Below are positions 20,529 to 32,707 of a stretch of 64,000 nucleotides of DNA, one piece after another. The stretch spans positions 186,001 to 250,000 of the forward strand of contig JAGEMR010000020.1 in assembly GCA_021030915.1 (NCBI GenBank), given 5' to 3'. Position 1 is the stretch's first letter. Every line of letters starts with the position of its first letter. The notes under the pieces were generated by a model. It saw only the letters and a program-made list of their open reading frames with translations. It was not told where the DNA came from and searched no databases. A program made the translations under genes and the position numbers. The DNA comes from Astrothelium macrocarpum. Lineage: Eukaryota; Ascomycota; Dothideomycetes; Trypetheliales; Trypetheliaceae.

Positions 20529-22866
20529 TTATTCTGGCCCTGCAGCTGTAGTCACATTGTTTCTTGGCAGATTGAAATCTTCAAGCTCTTGCTCTTCTGC
20601 TGCTTCGCTCACAACCGGTAATCCGTTCGATCGAGTGCGCTGGATAGATCTTGTAGGATTAGACGATGTTGGCCAGGACCATCTTGATGGGAAAGACGAA
20701 GCAATTCGTGCCGGAAGAAGTTCATTCCATGCTCTGGGATTGAAATCTTCGTGATCGTTTCGAGTTGATCGAGTGTGTTCGTTAATTGTAAGTCTACCAT
20801 GATCGCCGATAGCTTCGCTCTGATGCTGGCCATTGGTGCTACGCCTTCGAAGTTCAGAAGTACCGTCGAGCACTCCGTAACCATTGCCGCTTGAACCCAT
20901 CCCATTGGAATAGACATTTCCGTTTCCGCTGTCGTTTCTTTGAACAAAATTATTAGTCACATTGCTGAATTTTGATATTTTTATGGCGGCAGAGGATTAA
21001 ATTATATTAGGTGGATGTGGATAAGGTCAATCAAGTCATGAAGTGAGGTGGTGAAAGCCTCACGATCCGTAGTGTGCATTTTCCGGTGGGTCCGGATTTG
21101 TAATCTATTCGAGAGTATCAGCGATGACGCTTGTAACTGGGAAAAGATGAGGATATTTGCTTACCCCTAATGGCCTTGTATAGTCTCGATTGTCTTGCAT
21201 CGTCCCAATGCTCGTTTGACTCCCGTTGTCACCCATCATTAGCGCATTAGGATTCAGCCTCTGGTCGACAAACATTAGTCTGCTATTTCTCCTCTCTATT
21301 GTAGCCGTGCTGGCGCTATGAGGAGCCGATTCTCCCATAATAGCACTTGCTCCCACCGAAGGCCGTCGACTCATCTGCGACTGGTTCGTATTCACATACA
21401 AATCGGGCTTCTCGTGCACAGGAGCGGGTTCAGAGCTAAGCAGACCAGTACGTGATAAGATACTCGCCTGTCTTCCCGGAATCCATTTCCGTACAGGACT
21501 GAAACGGCCTCCTGATGGACGTTCGATGTCATTGTTGGAACGTCTGCGGCGGAAGAAAAGGCAAAGGGCCAAGGTAGCCAGGAGAGCAGCAGCAGCGAGG
21601 GTACCAATGGCGACACCAACAATGCCACCAGTAGATAAACCCTTATTTTCACGTTGAGGCTGAAGATTTGATTGTGGCGGCACGCTAGGCATTGAGGTGA
21701 CGGTTTGTGTGACAATCGCACCACTCTCTGTGATGACTTCCAAAGAAGTGACAGGGGTCGGTGTCCATGTGGATGGTGGGGGCAACGTAGAAGAAGTGGA
21801 ACTCGCAGGGGGATCTGAAGTTGTAGCAGCGCTGGTCGATGAAGGTGGCGCGAGCGTAGAACTCGAGGGGGGATTTGAGGATGTTTGAGTTGTTTGCGGG
21901 GTGGAGCTGGTAGACTGATCTTCGTTAATAGAGACGATATAGATAAATTAATGCGTCATTTGAATCAGAAGGAAAGAGAAGCGTACAGGAGATATGTATG
22001 ATACAACAGTGGTCGGCGACGCTGACGCCGTAGTTGTTTGAATAATGGTAGAAGGCTTCGGCGGCGGACTCGAAGGACTCGACGCAACCGAGGACTAAGG
22101 AAGACAGGACGGTCAAACAAGAGGTCAAGGAAAACACAACCAGCAGAAGAGGAGATGAAATGTATCTACGCCTCATTGACAAATGGTTCAAGAAGTGTCG
22201 GAAGGCCTCATCGTGCGAATGGTCCGCTGAGGACTAAATTACGAGCAGCAAGACGGACCAATAGGCCACATGATTTGCACGGTTCAGTAAACCAAAAGAA
22301 GTATAGTACATATGCAATATGAACAATTGGAAAACAAGCGGAACTTACTGGTTGACTGGTTGGCTCACTACTGGTTGGCTGACTGCTGCTCGTTGGTGCG
22401 CTAGTTGATGTAGCGGTACTGGTACCCTGTGTTCCGGAAGGACTCTTACTCAGGGCAATGTATCCAAAGAGATCATCTCCTCCGCATTTGTCGCTTGGAA
22501 ATCCTGGACAGCTATTCTGACATTCACTAATAGGTTCTTGATTGGCGGGAATGTAATTTGAGCACCAGCATGTGTTCCCTTGGACCACACCAAAAGCCCA
22601 GTCATCAAGACATTGCTGAAAGCAAGCTCCATTGGATTGGTAGATGTTGGACACTGTCAGAACAGAACCGTTAGCATGCTTTTTCACATTTGGCGACAAT
22701 CGCAGAGAATAAGATGATGTTGATACTTACGTCCACTATAACTTGAGCCAGTGTTTTGGGTGGAGCAATATTCCTGGCTCAAAGAAAGGCCTCGACCAAC
22801 AAATAAAGCTAGGGCGAAGAGCGCTGCTCTGTCGTGACCTTGACCAAATATCGCGGAGAAGATCAT
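20529..22866 (-). CDS. WSC-domain cell-wall integrity sensor-like membrane protein
   Basis: Six exons: 22866-22731, 22653-22349, 22094-21987, 21914-21165, 21104-21064 and 20964-20529, in consistent phases, giving 591 residues. A signal peptide ends near residue 30. The WSC domain (about 32-118) has the Cys pattern YCSTQN, GACFQQCLDDWAFGVVQ, NTCWCSNY, CQNSCPG, DKCGG and DLFGYIAL. A long Ser/Thr/Pro stalk follows, probably O-mannosylated. The membrane span is at about 281-305 (GIVGVAIGTLAAAALLATLALCLFF), then RRRR and a cytosolic tail of about 286 residues that includes DYTRPLG|ITNPDPP, common in this group. Such sensors report wall stress to Rho1/PKC. The last junction (21064 to 20964) is inferred: donor GTGAGG overlaps a TGA stop, and splicing restores the frame in phase 2. 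Without it the protein ends after 447 residues. Confidence 0.87.
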
Positions 22867-23579
22867 CTTGACTGTGAAGCGGGCTTTCCTGAGCTCAACT
22901 CAGGATTAACTGTTCTGCGATCCAGTGTAAGATGTTGAGCTTTGGGGTAGTGGGTGAGTGGGGCAATTCGAGAGATGTTGAATTTCGACGACAAGCGAAT
23001 GTGTCGATGGTGTGTCAAGGCCGAGTCAAAGTTACTGTGTCGACACAGTAACCGAAATCGAGGATACAGTGTGGATTGTGTGATGGTGGGCGACCGGGTC
23101 AGGAAGCGGACATCGGATCAGCGTCGAAGTGTGCAGTGAGTGATGGAGCTTTAGCTCGAAACTGTTGGATAAGACGTTTTTGCTCCAGTAACGATAGATG
23201 TGTTGAGGTGCTATTCAACTCGCAGAGTTGATCACATTCTCGCCCTGAGGCAGACGGTACCAAGGGGACAGGGCAGCAACGAACGAAGGTCCAGGCACGG
23301 CAATCACGAACAAGGAAACAAAAAGAGAAAGCTGGGAGATGGCCGATGCCGAGGGAAGGTGGTTGAGAGGAGGACGATAATCATGACCAGTATGGGTGGG
23401 GGACGAAGGCCGTGGACGTTCAAGGTCAGAAAGGCAAAAGATTCGCGCACCATCATCCCGGCCAAGCGATGGCACCAATGCACATATCGAAGCTTGGGAC
23501 ACTTGCTACCCGCCCCCGGCCTGCTGTCGCGTCCATCCAAAGGGGCAGTTCGGCCTTGGCTGAGGCCCTGCGCTCCGGT

Positions 23580-23627
23580 TATGCTCAACTATGCTCAACT
23601 ATGCTCGACAATGCTTGACTATGCGAC
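23580..23627 (+). repeat. Minisatellite, 10-base unit
   Basis: Nearly five head-to-tail copies of TATGCTCAAC. The first two are identical and the others carry one or two substitutions (TATGCTCGAC, AATGCTTGAC, TATGCGAC). Confidence 0.85.
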
Positions 23628-24691
23628 GCTGTGCTGTCCTGTGGGCCCGCTGGACGCTCGTCAATCGAACCTCTCCTTCTCTAGCCGCCGGAACTGTTCA
23701 ACCCAACCCTCCACACAGTGGTGACGGCAAAGATTGGGATCTGCGCCGACGTCTCTGCCCTCTGCCGCTCCTCCGTCAATGTACGTGTCAAAGCAGACGT
23801 CGACGACATCACCGTCGCGCCAAATCATGACGCCGTCGCAATAGACCCCGAAGAGCCTTTCATGCTTTGATAGGCACCTCCGTCGAACCGGATAATAAAT
23901 AACTCAGGATCTGCACTGCACGAGATAGCCTACCCACGCAAGAGGGGTGGTGGCGATTGAGGCCACAGAACCAAGACATGTGCAACCGATGCTCCGCTTA
24001 CCGTTGCACGCGTGCGGGTTGAAGCTGCGATTGCAACTGCATCATTGGCTGTCTTACGTGCAAAAAACGCGGTTGCACGGCCTCGATAAGTTGATGAAGA
24101 ATTAAGTCGACGTAGCCGGCCATCGAATTCAGTAGTTCAATACTTATCGTACGCAGGCTGACAGGCAGAGTCCTTGGAGCGATCATGCGGGGACCACACC
24201 ATCATGCCGTGTTGACCCTCTCATCATTGGCCAATGGCTCCTTTGCAAGCTACGTATCCGACCTCCGCGCAATTGTTTGCCTCATGAGTTATCGGATACG
24301 GTCCTGGGCCGTTATCGAAAAACTACGGACCTTGCTCCCGTCTTCATCCGTGAGGCTGTAGAGCATGTGACGGCGTCGAGCAGCACGCCACATCGGCAGC
24401 TGCTCATTTATCAGAAATTCTTGGGAACTGACATAGCACAATAGCGCTTTCTTTTGCGACCCAAATGAGTCCCCCTTTCGTCATTCTCGTTGGTCCCAAA
24501 CCGTCCAACTCAGGGATCTCCTTACCAACCCGTCCTAAGCACTAGCCCGTTTCAGTACTCCTTTTCCCAAACCAGATCATCCGAAGAGGGCCTGAATTGG
24601 GTGGAGTCTCTCCAAAAGGTCCTCTTCAGGGGTTGCAGCTCCAGTCGTATGTTTGGGCCTTTCCCGCCGGACTACATTGTCAGAACGGTTG

Positions 24692-24711
24692 AAAAAAAAA
24701 AAAAAAAAAAA
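24692..24711 (+). repeat. Poly(A) tract, 20 bases
   Basis: An uninterrupted run of 20 A in a non-coding region. Its length may vary or be misread. Confidence 0.85.
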
Positions 24712-25767
24712 GGACTTGCAGCTATTTGATTTAGATTTATGATTCAGTGTGCTGAGATTTGCAGATTGGAACAAATGGATTCTATTCTCGATACCATTTC
24801 CAAAAGAGTAGATAGTACAATATATGATGGTCGGGCCTCCGTTCACTCCGGTCTCTCAGCCCACTCTCTTGTCCCAGAACCAGAAATGAAACTTGCTGCC
24901 CGTCAGCAGCCACCCAACTCCGCCATCCCAGGTTTCCGTTCGCGAATGAATCCTTCCAGAAGCAAAACTCGACTTTTCTGATCCAGTCAGCCGGTTTCTC
25001 AACGGCTGTGGCTTAACGCTGGCACCCCCTGGCAAGCGTCACGCATATGCGAGCTCGTTGGGACGCGGACGGCGCGTGCGTCGCCAACGTCCAAAAAAGT
25101 TTAATCCAGAATTTCTAATCGTCCAGCTTGAAATCATCTTGGCGGTAGCTTGCCATGACCACCAAATCTCATCGAGATCTTCTCTCCCGCGGAATGCGGC
25201 AGCAGAAGCCAGATCGGGAAACGATGCACAGGAACGCCCGTCGCTGTCAACAGATCTGAAACACTGGAATTGACGACGGCTGAATGCATTGGATGGGGGA
25301 TTTTTTTCGAGTGGATACTCGCAAGTAAGCTTTGCTGACTATGCCGCTGACCTCCGGATGATACGTCCACTGCAGATGCATCTAGCGAAATGAGCCGCCG
25401 ATGATCGAGCCATTGGTTGGTTGAGAAACCTGTTATGAACATGCATAGTGTTTCTTGGTCATGCAGCCTTGTTGCTTTTCATCTCAACGATTGCACGCGG
25501 CGTCAAACTATTTCATAAAGTCTACTTTTGTCTGTTTATACCATTTGCACCTTTATTTACGGAGGAGGCGACACCCGGGATTCGGATTAAACCTTTAATC
25601 GGTGGAATCCCCTGCAGCACAAAGCACTTAGTGTCCAATATTCTGATTACGCTCATCTACTAATACCAAATCTTACAAGCGATGTACTATTTATTAGAAT
25701 AGCGATCTGACCCGTTTCTTAGGCCCCCTTTCCATATTTACGCTATCTCGCTCGTTACTGTACCTCC

Positions 25768-25790
25768 TTTTTTTTTTTTTTTTTTTTTTT
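25768..25790 (+). repeat. Poly(T) tract, 23 bases
   Basis: An uninterrupted run of 23 T, about 1.06 kb right of the poly(A) tract and of opposite sense. Confidence 0.85.
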
Positions 25791-26570
25791 AGAGAACTGA
25801 TTGATACTCTACTCAGGCCCCGAGAAAAATCATACATGACAGTACTATTGATTTTCCGTAGTGATTTTGTTGCAAAGGAATTTGTGGGGTATTGCTGAAA
25901 TGCAAGAGTGATTAGCCTGATTGCCATCCAAAACTCCGAATGTCGAGGTGAAGCTTAAAAGTAAACATGGTATTATGGTAGCATAGCAAATCTAAAGGCC
26001 ACCAAGAGCATCGCATGATTTTCATGAATTTGATGCCAGTCAAAGCTTACGTTATTGAAGCGGATTTTGAGACAGCTATCACTATTGCGAAAAAGCTTGA
26101 CACACGTAAACCTAGTTCTTTGGTAAACATTCTTTGGAAATGTAATTGTGTATATGTGTGTTGTCGCTACCTCGGGCAAGTTAATATCTAACAAAAGATC
26201 ACCCGCTACCCATTTTCTAGTTCGAGTTCTCCTTTGAAGTTTACATATATTTGTCTAGCCCTTTAAATTGTGCGTTCTTTGACTTTTCGCATTACCTTCA
26301 CTGCGTTATGGCCGGAGGTATTGTTGCGTCCCTCTGCTCCTGAACAGGCTGAGTTGTGAGTCTGGCTTAAGCTTGATAAGTTCTTAACGAGGCGCATATT
26401 CAAATATGTTTACAAAAACACCAACAATCAATGATAATTTCGCCAATGTTTACAAAACGGCTCCATAAGTGAGATACTGTGGCTTAGCTGAGCTGTCTCT
26501 GAAATTGGATTTCAAGATTGTTCCAATTGTATTTGACCAGTCGTCGCAATACAGAGGCACCATGCTCCAT

Positions 26571-29486
26571 TTACGCCCTCCAATTCTGCACCAGTCCATG
26601 CAATCGATCAATCACTACTGGCAACACTGCATTCACACTATCCCCAATTAGTCCTTCAAAATGCCTCTCCGCCTCTTCCTCTCCCATCTCCAAATGGAAC
26701 CGCTCCATGACTTTCATCACCACCCCTCCACTCGCCTCCCTCATGCCGCCGGCCACACCAGCACTCCTCCCTTCCATAATCCGAATATCTGGCACATTCG
26801 CCTCGCACATCAACGCAAACAGGTTTAGGATCAAATTACTCGATTTCCGCAACGCCGAATACGCAGTAAAGCAATGTTGGCGGAACATGGCGTACTGCGC
26901 TGAGCCAGACCCGCCCATGCCCTCGACCATCTCGCGACACAGCTTCATGAGCGGCGCAAACGGCTTCGGGTCCCGACCAAGGATGTAGCCAAAGTCGGCG
27001 TGGAAGAAATGGCCCGAGGGGCTCAGAAGTAGGTTGTCGAGATGCCGGTCGCCTACACCGAGGAGGTATGTGATGACGCAGTAGCCGGCGCAAGATTTGA
27101 CGTACGTGTCCATGGCGTCGCGGCGAACACCAAGAGGGGCACTTGAGTCTGGGTTGTGGTGTCGCAGATAAGCGAGAAGAGAGCCTTTATATTTGGCGAC
27201 GATAGTGGATAGTGGGGAAGAGGTGACGAATTGGACGGCGCCGGCAGAAGGGGAGGTGGCGAGGATGGCATAGGGAGAGAGCTTGAGGTCAAGGTTTTCT
27301 TTGCGAAGGAGACGGTCCATGAGCGTGATGATCTGGATGACGAGTTGGTCTTGGCGGAGGTCATCGCCGGTCTTGAAGATGATAGGGTATTTGGTTCCAG
27401 CGCTAGTGCGGAGAGGGATGTGAAGCGGGAAGAGTGAAGATTTGAAGACGGAAGCTTCGGTAGGATCAACACCAGTGATGAGGGTATTTGGATTGAGCGG
27501 AAGTGGGAGAGGTGGATCGATGGTTAAGACGTCGTTTTTTGGATCTGATAGATACTTTTTCAGACGTTCTATTTTCTTGGGTCGATCTTCTCTCGAAAAT
27601 CGTATGTCTTTGGATATTTTTGAAAGGACTGCAATAAATTCGCCTTGCCGAAGAAGGGTTTTCCGACGTGCGGAGCCATCAGCAGCTTGCTCCAACGTCA
27701 CCATAAAATCGTACTCAACACGAGCAAATAGTTTGCGATGTTCAGGACGTTGTTCGGGACTGTGGTCATCACACTCTACCATGAGGTACCAGTGAAAATA
27801 ATTTCCCAATAGAAAATTGCTTGCAGCTCTCGAGATAAGAAAGCGAGCGAGCGAAGAATCTTGTGTAGAAGTTTCATCGGTAGCTTTGTCGAGTTTGGGC
27901 TCGAACTTGAGGGCTTGCACGAGCTGAAGGAGATAGAGAAGAAGCTCCTCATCGTCGGCCTTCCGAAGTCGGTCGACGGCATAGGAACGAACTGCAGGGT
28001 TGTCAAAGGTTGGACCAAGAAGTTCCAGAGCGTCATCGACATCTATCTCAGTCCATTTGGGTAAAATCTGAACAGCTTGGCGTGATTCATTACTGTCACT
28101 CCAGTTGACAGACTTCACAAACTTGGTGAGCGCTCTCTTGTCGCGAGTGAGATGATGTCTGAATTTCCAGACGAGATCGCGCTCCTCACCATTAAGTGCC
28201 TGTGTAGGACCGTATGTCATGATCATGTTTAGCTCATCTCGAATCTTAGCGTTTGGCTTGAGATCTCGGTCCATCGCGTTTGTGCGATGACCGCGAACTA
28301 ATCGGCGATGTTTGATTTCGCACGGGTTTTCTCTAATTCCAACTTCCGGGTCGTAGATCCTTACAAGACGTCCGGCGTCCGGATCTCCATAATCGTTATT
28401 TTCAGGGCCGACTTCAGGACCAAGGGTGACTTCTGGAGGCGGTTTTAGTCGTACGTCAGAACTGAGAAGAGAATGTGACTGGAGTGTTGATACAGGCGGG
28501 GCAGGATACTCGTGGTCGGTAAAGACAATGGGATGGTCAAAACGAGGGAAATCTATATACAAATAGAATTTCTCTGTCGCGTCGTCCTCTTGATTGTCTG
28601 TATCGCCGTTGGAGTCGGTAGTCCCATCATTGCCATTGACGCCGTTAACAGAATCGAGATGCGCCGATCTTGGATGTTCCGATTTTCTCAAAACGCTCCG
28701 TTCAAACTTCTCAATCTGTCGAAATACGAGCTGATCAAGCCACTTATTTTCTGGTATCTCACCCATCTCATGCTTTTTCATCAAGGCCTCTAGCCGCTCC
28801 ATCTCCTGAACTCGTTCATCTATTTGAAGCTCCTGGGCCGCCCCATTTTTCCTGGATGAACGGGATGGTGGTATGGTTGCTGGCGTTACAGAAGATGACA
28901 GACCATCTGCAGTCTTGTGTCGATGGAGATAGCATCTTTGGCGACCCTTCTTGAGAGTATTTTCCGTATCGAAAAGACCGATGGTAGTACCCCCAAAAGG
29001 TATAGCATGACCGTTAGCTTCATCGCCGCCGACTAGGGACAAGTCCCAAACAGTGATGGCCAACTGGGATGTCAAAGGTGCATCTGAGTAGTTGATTGGC
29101 AATGTGAGCCACTCATTCCACGTACGTCCAGTCTTGAAGTGCTTGTAAGCTGTCTGAACTGGGATAGTAAGAGGTTTACTATCAGCCCACAATTGCGCGG
29201 TCACGTAGAGCTCGAAATGAGGACTTGGACCTGGTTAGCGTCACTATATAGTATGCGACATGTACTTTGGCTGATCCCGTACCTGAGATTTGAGCCTCGA
29301 TATCTCAAGTCTGGACGCTTGAGGAGGGTTGAAAACGGGATTGGTTTTTGCTGGCCGTCTAGGGAATTTCTGTGTGAGATGGTCAATATCGAACAGATTC
29401 CATATGGTAAGGTCGAATTATGCTGACATTTTCACGGCCACAGGCACAATCAGGGAGGCCGAGCTCGCGAAAGAAAACGGCTCCAT
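26571..29486 (-). CDS. VPS34: Class III phosphatidylinositol 3-kinase Vps34
   Basis: Exons 29486-29428, 29369-29283 and 29223-26571 join to 932 residues, the usual fungal length. The start MEPFSFASSASL and the junction VKI|NSLDGQQKPIPFS match the family N-terminus. Domains in order are C2 (about 20-250, with LYVTAQLWADSKPL), a PIK helical region (about 370-560) and the lipid kinase domain (about 620-932). Catalytic DRHLDN lies at 774-779 and the metal-binding DFG Asp at 792, followed by GYILGRDPKPF. The C-terminal helix needed for membrane activity is present (VLPVVIDRLHGLVQNWRA). The enzyme makes PI3P from PI at endosomes and autophagosomes with Vps15. Intron 2 appears to use an AAG acceptor because the upstream CAG sits directly on the branch point. 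The gene is head-to-head with NSE4. Confidence 0.97.
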
Positions 29487-29822
29487 GTCTGACGCATCTT
29501 GATAAGTGTCGAGAAGACTTTCGGCCGGAGGTGAAGGTTCACCATCTGATCAATGTCGGTGGTAAGGTTTGCCGACGCAATAATTACATAAGCGAGCCAA
29601 ACACTTGATTGGAGTGTGACGCGCCCGCGCCGCGACTTGGATGTCAATACCTGCTCTGCCAAGATTCGACAAGGCTGCGACAACATCAGAACAAAAAGTA
29701 TTCAACTATACTCTGATCACGACTTGCCCAAGTCCTTAAGGCTCCCGACTGCTCATCTATGTCTTCAAAATCGATTTCAAGCAGAGCGATTGGTCTATTG
29801 TAGCATTTGGACCACCCTCAAT
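29487..29822. promoter_or_regulatory. Shared divergent promoter region VPS34/NSE4
   Basis: Only 336 bases separate the two start codons, so both promoters must lie in or overlap this segment. An in-frame ATG at 29616 would add 69 codons to NSE4, but the added residues look unlike the family N-terminus. No specific factor site was identified. Confidence 0.55.
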
Positions 29823-31358
29823 ATGGCGCGGCTCAACACCCACCGATCCTCTTCTGTACGAGTCGAATCTTCTACTACCTCGCGTAGGACTACACAGCAA
29901 TCTAGGGTGTCTGCAACCTTCTCTCCATCTCCAGCGACTTCTTCTGACAAGGAAAACCGGGACGGCGAGGAAACACCCACAGTGCACGGTAAAGGCAAGG
30001 CGGTAATGGGTCCTCCCAAGCTGCCCACTCCAAATTCAGATGAGCATCGATCATCAAAGAGACGGAGGATTGAGGATCACGGGTCAGACGAATCCGATGA
30101 GGAAGAGCAGAGCCCAACACGGCGCGAGCCGGATGTCAAGGACGTGTATGATCCGGATCAGCCCATGGAACAACGACAACAAATCCGAAAGTCTCTTCGT
30201 GAGCTTCATCGTGATGTGAATGGTGCGCGCCAACCAATCGCATTGTTCTGGCATAGAAACTAAAATTTCACTAGACAGTCGCGACCAGCTCGTCCAACCA
30301 AATTCCAACGGCCTCCTCAAAGCCCTTCAGAAAGCAAACAATCTTTACGCAGGCGTGCGTCAAACTTCCGACGCGACCATCGATTCCCGCCTCCTCGTCA
30401 CTATTGGAGACTACGCTTCGAAACGCGCGCAGCTCCTTGCCCATGGCGACGGTGCACTCGGCGTTGATGTCGACCAGTTTGTTTCCAAATGTATAACTTT
30501 TATGCGCAACGGTGGGCCTCTTGACTCGGACAGTGCCACGCCCGCTCCACGGCAACAAACCAGATCGGGCGCGCAAGCTTCTGAGGATGAAGATGAGGAT
30601 GGCGATGCTTTGGATTGGGATGTCTTGGGCCGACGCGCTTGCTTCCCTAACAATCGACGACCCCCGGTTCCGGGCTTCTTGTTAGGCCCGCTGGCCGTGC
30701 AGAAGCGTGTGAGGGCGCCGATCCAGCGACGCGCGCGACAATCGAAGAAGAATGAGGGACCGACGGCACAGCCAGAGGTGCTGCAGAAGGAGGATCTGCA
30801 GCAGCAACAGGACTCTAGTTTGGTCGCTCTGTGCAGGAACATACAAGACATTTTGATCGCTCATCTGAACCGTGGGTGGGAGTTGGACGCACAAGTCGAA
30901 CGAGGGGACATTGGCGAAGAAGAGGCACCGGCGATATTGAAAGAGTTGCGACTAGCGGATAATGGGGACGTGTCGTTGTTCGACTTTGTCATTAACCCAC
31001 GCTCTTTTGGCCAGACAGTCGAGAACATCTTCTATGTCTCTTTTCTTATCAGGGAGGGTAGTGTGAGGGTTGCAGAGGACTCGAATGGATTACCCACACT
31101 TGGTATGTCCTTTATTTCCACACATTCACTCGGTCGATATTGCAGATCGTATTCCTGACTATCTAATTAGCATACGAAGAACCACGTTCGCTGGAAGAGC
31201 AACGCGAGAAGCAAGTTACCAAACATCAAGCCGTCTTCGCACTTGACTTCGACACCTGGGAGCAGCTCATCGATGTCTTTCAAATCCGTGAACCGATCAT
31301 TCCACATCGGACTGAAAACTTTGCAGCCCAACCCAGTGCACGCGGCTGGTATGGTTAA
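29823..31358 (+). CDS. NSE4: Nse4, kleisin subunit of the Smc5-Smc6 complex
   Basis: Exons 29823-30222, 30275-31102 and 31171-31358 give 471 residues, with introns in phase 1 at both junctions. Residues 1-105 are a polar, Ser/Arg-rich tail with a basic KRRR cluster. The Nse4 N-terminal kleisin region follows: DPDQPMEQRQQIRKSLREL, then GLLKALQKANNLYAGV and TSDATIDSRLLV. The centre is acidic (EDEDEDGDALDWDVLG), then the hallmark ACFPNNRRPPVPGFLLGPL. The C-terminal winged-helix part contains LFDFVINPRSFGQTVENIFYVSFLI and ends VFALDFDTWEQLIDVF. Nse4 bridges the Smc5 and Smc6 heads and acts in DNA repair and replication-fork stability. Intron 1 is 52 bases with the acceptor at CACTAG; the alternative CAG four bases on breaks the frame. 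Confidence 0.96.
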
Positions 31359-32041
31359 GCTGAACTGATTGGTGGTCTGATGAAATTGCCTTTGCTCTTA
31401 TTCTACCCAATTGCTTCGCATGTATACCGTTTCGGATTCTATATGGCGGGATTTCAATAGCGAGGAGCTTGTGCGTTTTGCTGCTGCATAATACCCTTCA
31501 CCCACTTTGGCAGTGTTGAGCTTGTTCCGGCTTATAAAGGGCCAGGGTGTTCAATAGATATTTGGACTTTAATGCATCAATGCTGCCTATTTGATTCGGT
31601 GCTGCTGCGCCATCAATAGTCGCATGTTGATAACTCTTTAAACCTACGAGATCGAGCAGGCTGTAAAGAAACATTGGTATTGTAAACAAGGCAGGTGGAT
31701 AGGAAACGTACGCCCGGCAATTCACTCGGAATGTCAGGTAAGAGTTGAAATCGTTTTCAATATTCTCGCTTCGAGTATGACAACCGAAAAGCCATAGCTC
31801 TGATCTGAGTGAAGTGACAAGGACTGTCTATGCCTCGACTAATGAACGCCATGGAATCCACATAGCTGCATTCAATTCATCCTCATTCCAAATACACGAA
31901 TCACTCGCTGACCACCCATCTTGTTGGCAATACTCTCTTGTCATCAACACAGCTCTCTCCTCGTCTCACCCCGATTTCCCGTAGAAACTTTCCCCGTCTC
32001 TTTCCTCTGTATCCCATCTCACCGTCACCTCAAAGAATGGT
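31359..32041. other. Convergent 3' spacer, no gene seen
   Basis: The gap lies between NSE4 and the ATG33-like gene. It has only short frames, and no RNA gene or repeat was recognised. Confidence 0.45.
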
Positions 32042-32707
32042 TCAAAAAACGTCTCCCCAAATTCCCACCACTCCCATCATAAATGCTAGACCCACAACTC
32101 CCATCCTGTATCCCTCCAACCTACGAACACGCTCTACCTCACTCCGCACCTCCTCCCCATTTACCCCGGCTTCCGCGTCCTCTTCCCCGCTTCCGGCTCC
32201 GTAGTCCTCACTATCCTCATCACTTCCAACGGCAGTTGTGCCCACTAGCCCTTCCCTTTCCCTACCTGTGTTACTCTTGGCTCCTTTCATCACAAAGCAA
32301 TCCACGGCGCAACTTCCGGCACCGGTGAGCAACGACACCCAGAGGAGGTACGGGTGTCGACCACGTGGTGGAGAGAGCGAGTAGGCAAGGAAGAATGATC
32401 CCGAGGCAAGAGCAGCAAGAGCTTGCGCGTGTGGCGCGGTGAGCGTGCGAAGGTGGGTCAAGGTATTATTGGCAAGGGGTGCGGAGGGAAGGGTTAGAAG
32501 AGTGGGAAGGGTGAGGTGGCTATGCGTGTAAGAGATGCCCTGAAAGTGAGCCGGTTAGTCAAGGAGGTTAAAGGAAAGATGGGAGATATGGATAGGGGTT
32601 TGGTGAGTTTTGACAGAAGCAGGAAGGAAGGGAGGGGGACGTACAGTTAAGAGACCGAGACTGATAGTGCCGACGAACTTGGCGCCAGCAATGGTGCGCG
32701 TCCACAT
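32042..32707 (-). CDS. ATG33: Atg33-like mitochondrial outer-membrane mitophagy protein
   Basis: Exons 32707-32645 and 32539-32042 join in phase 0 to give 186 residues, close to yeast Atg33 (197). Four hydrophobic segments are visible: FVGTISLGLLT|GISYT, the LTLPTLLTLPSAP region, ALAALASGSFFLAYSLSP with HPYLLWVSLLTGAG, and MGVVGLAFMMGVVGIWG at the C-terminus. The third and fourth are separated by a polar acidic loop. The pattern KFVGTISLGLLTG plus SPPRxRHPYLLW is what I recall for filamentous-fungal proteins labelled autophagy-related 33. In yeast the protein supports mitophagy in stationary phase. Primary sequence is poorly conserved in this family, so the symbol is less secure than the gene model. 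Confidence 0.72.

Larger units (their letters stand above)
22867..26570. other. Long intergenic spacer (3.7 kb) with simple repeats
   Basis: The spacer lies between the WSC promoter and the VPS34 3' end. A frame of 174 codons at 23200-23724 (+) runs through a minisatellite and has no domain, so I do not accept it. Long A and T tracts are listed separately. No transposase, reverse transcriptase or tRNA was recognised. Confidence 0.45.

Noticed and set aside
20529..20964. Reading the last WSC exon as a separate small gene
   Set aside because: It lacks a start codon at its 5' end, and a donor/acceptor pair joins it to the WSC gene in the correct phase.
23200..23724. 174-codon plus-strand frame
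   Set aside because: Runs through a minisatellite, has odd basic composition, no domain, and equally long frames exist on the other strand.
29616..29822. Upstream in-frame ATG that would extend NSE4 by 69 codons
   Set aside because: The added residues look like translated promoter sequence, and the family starts with a short polar tail as at 29823.
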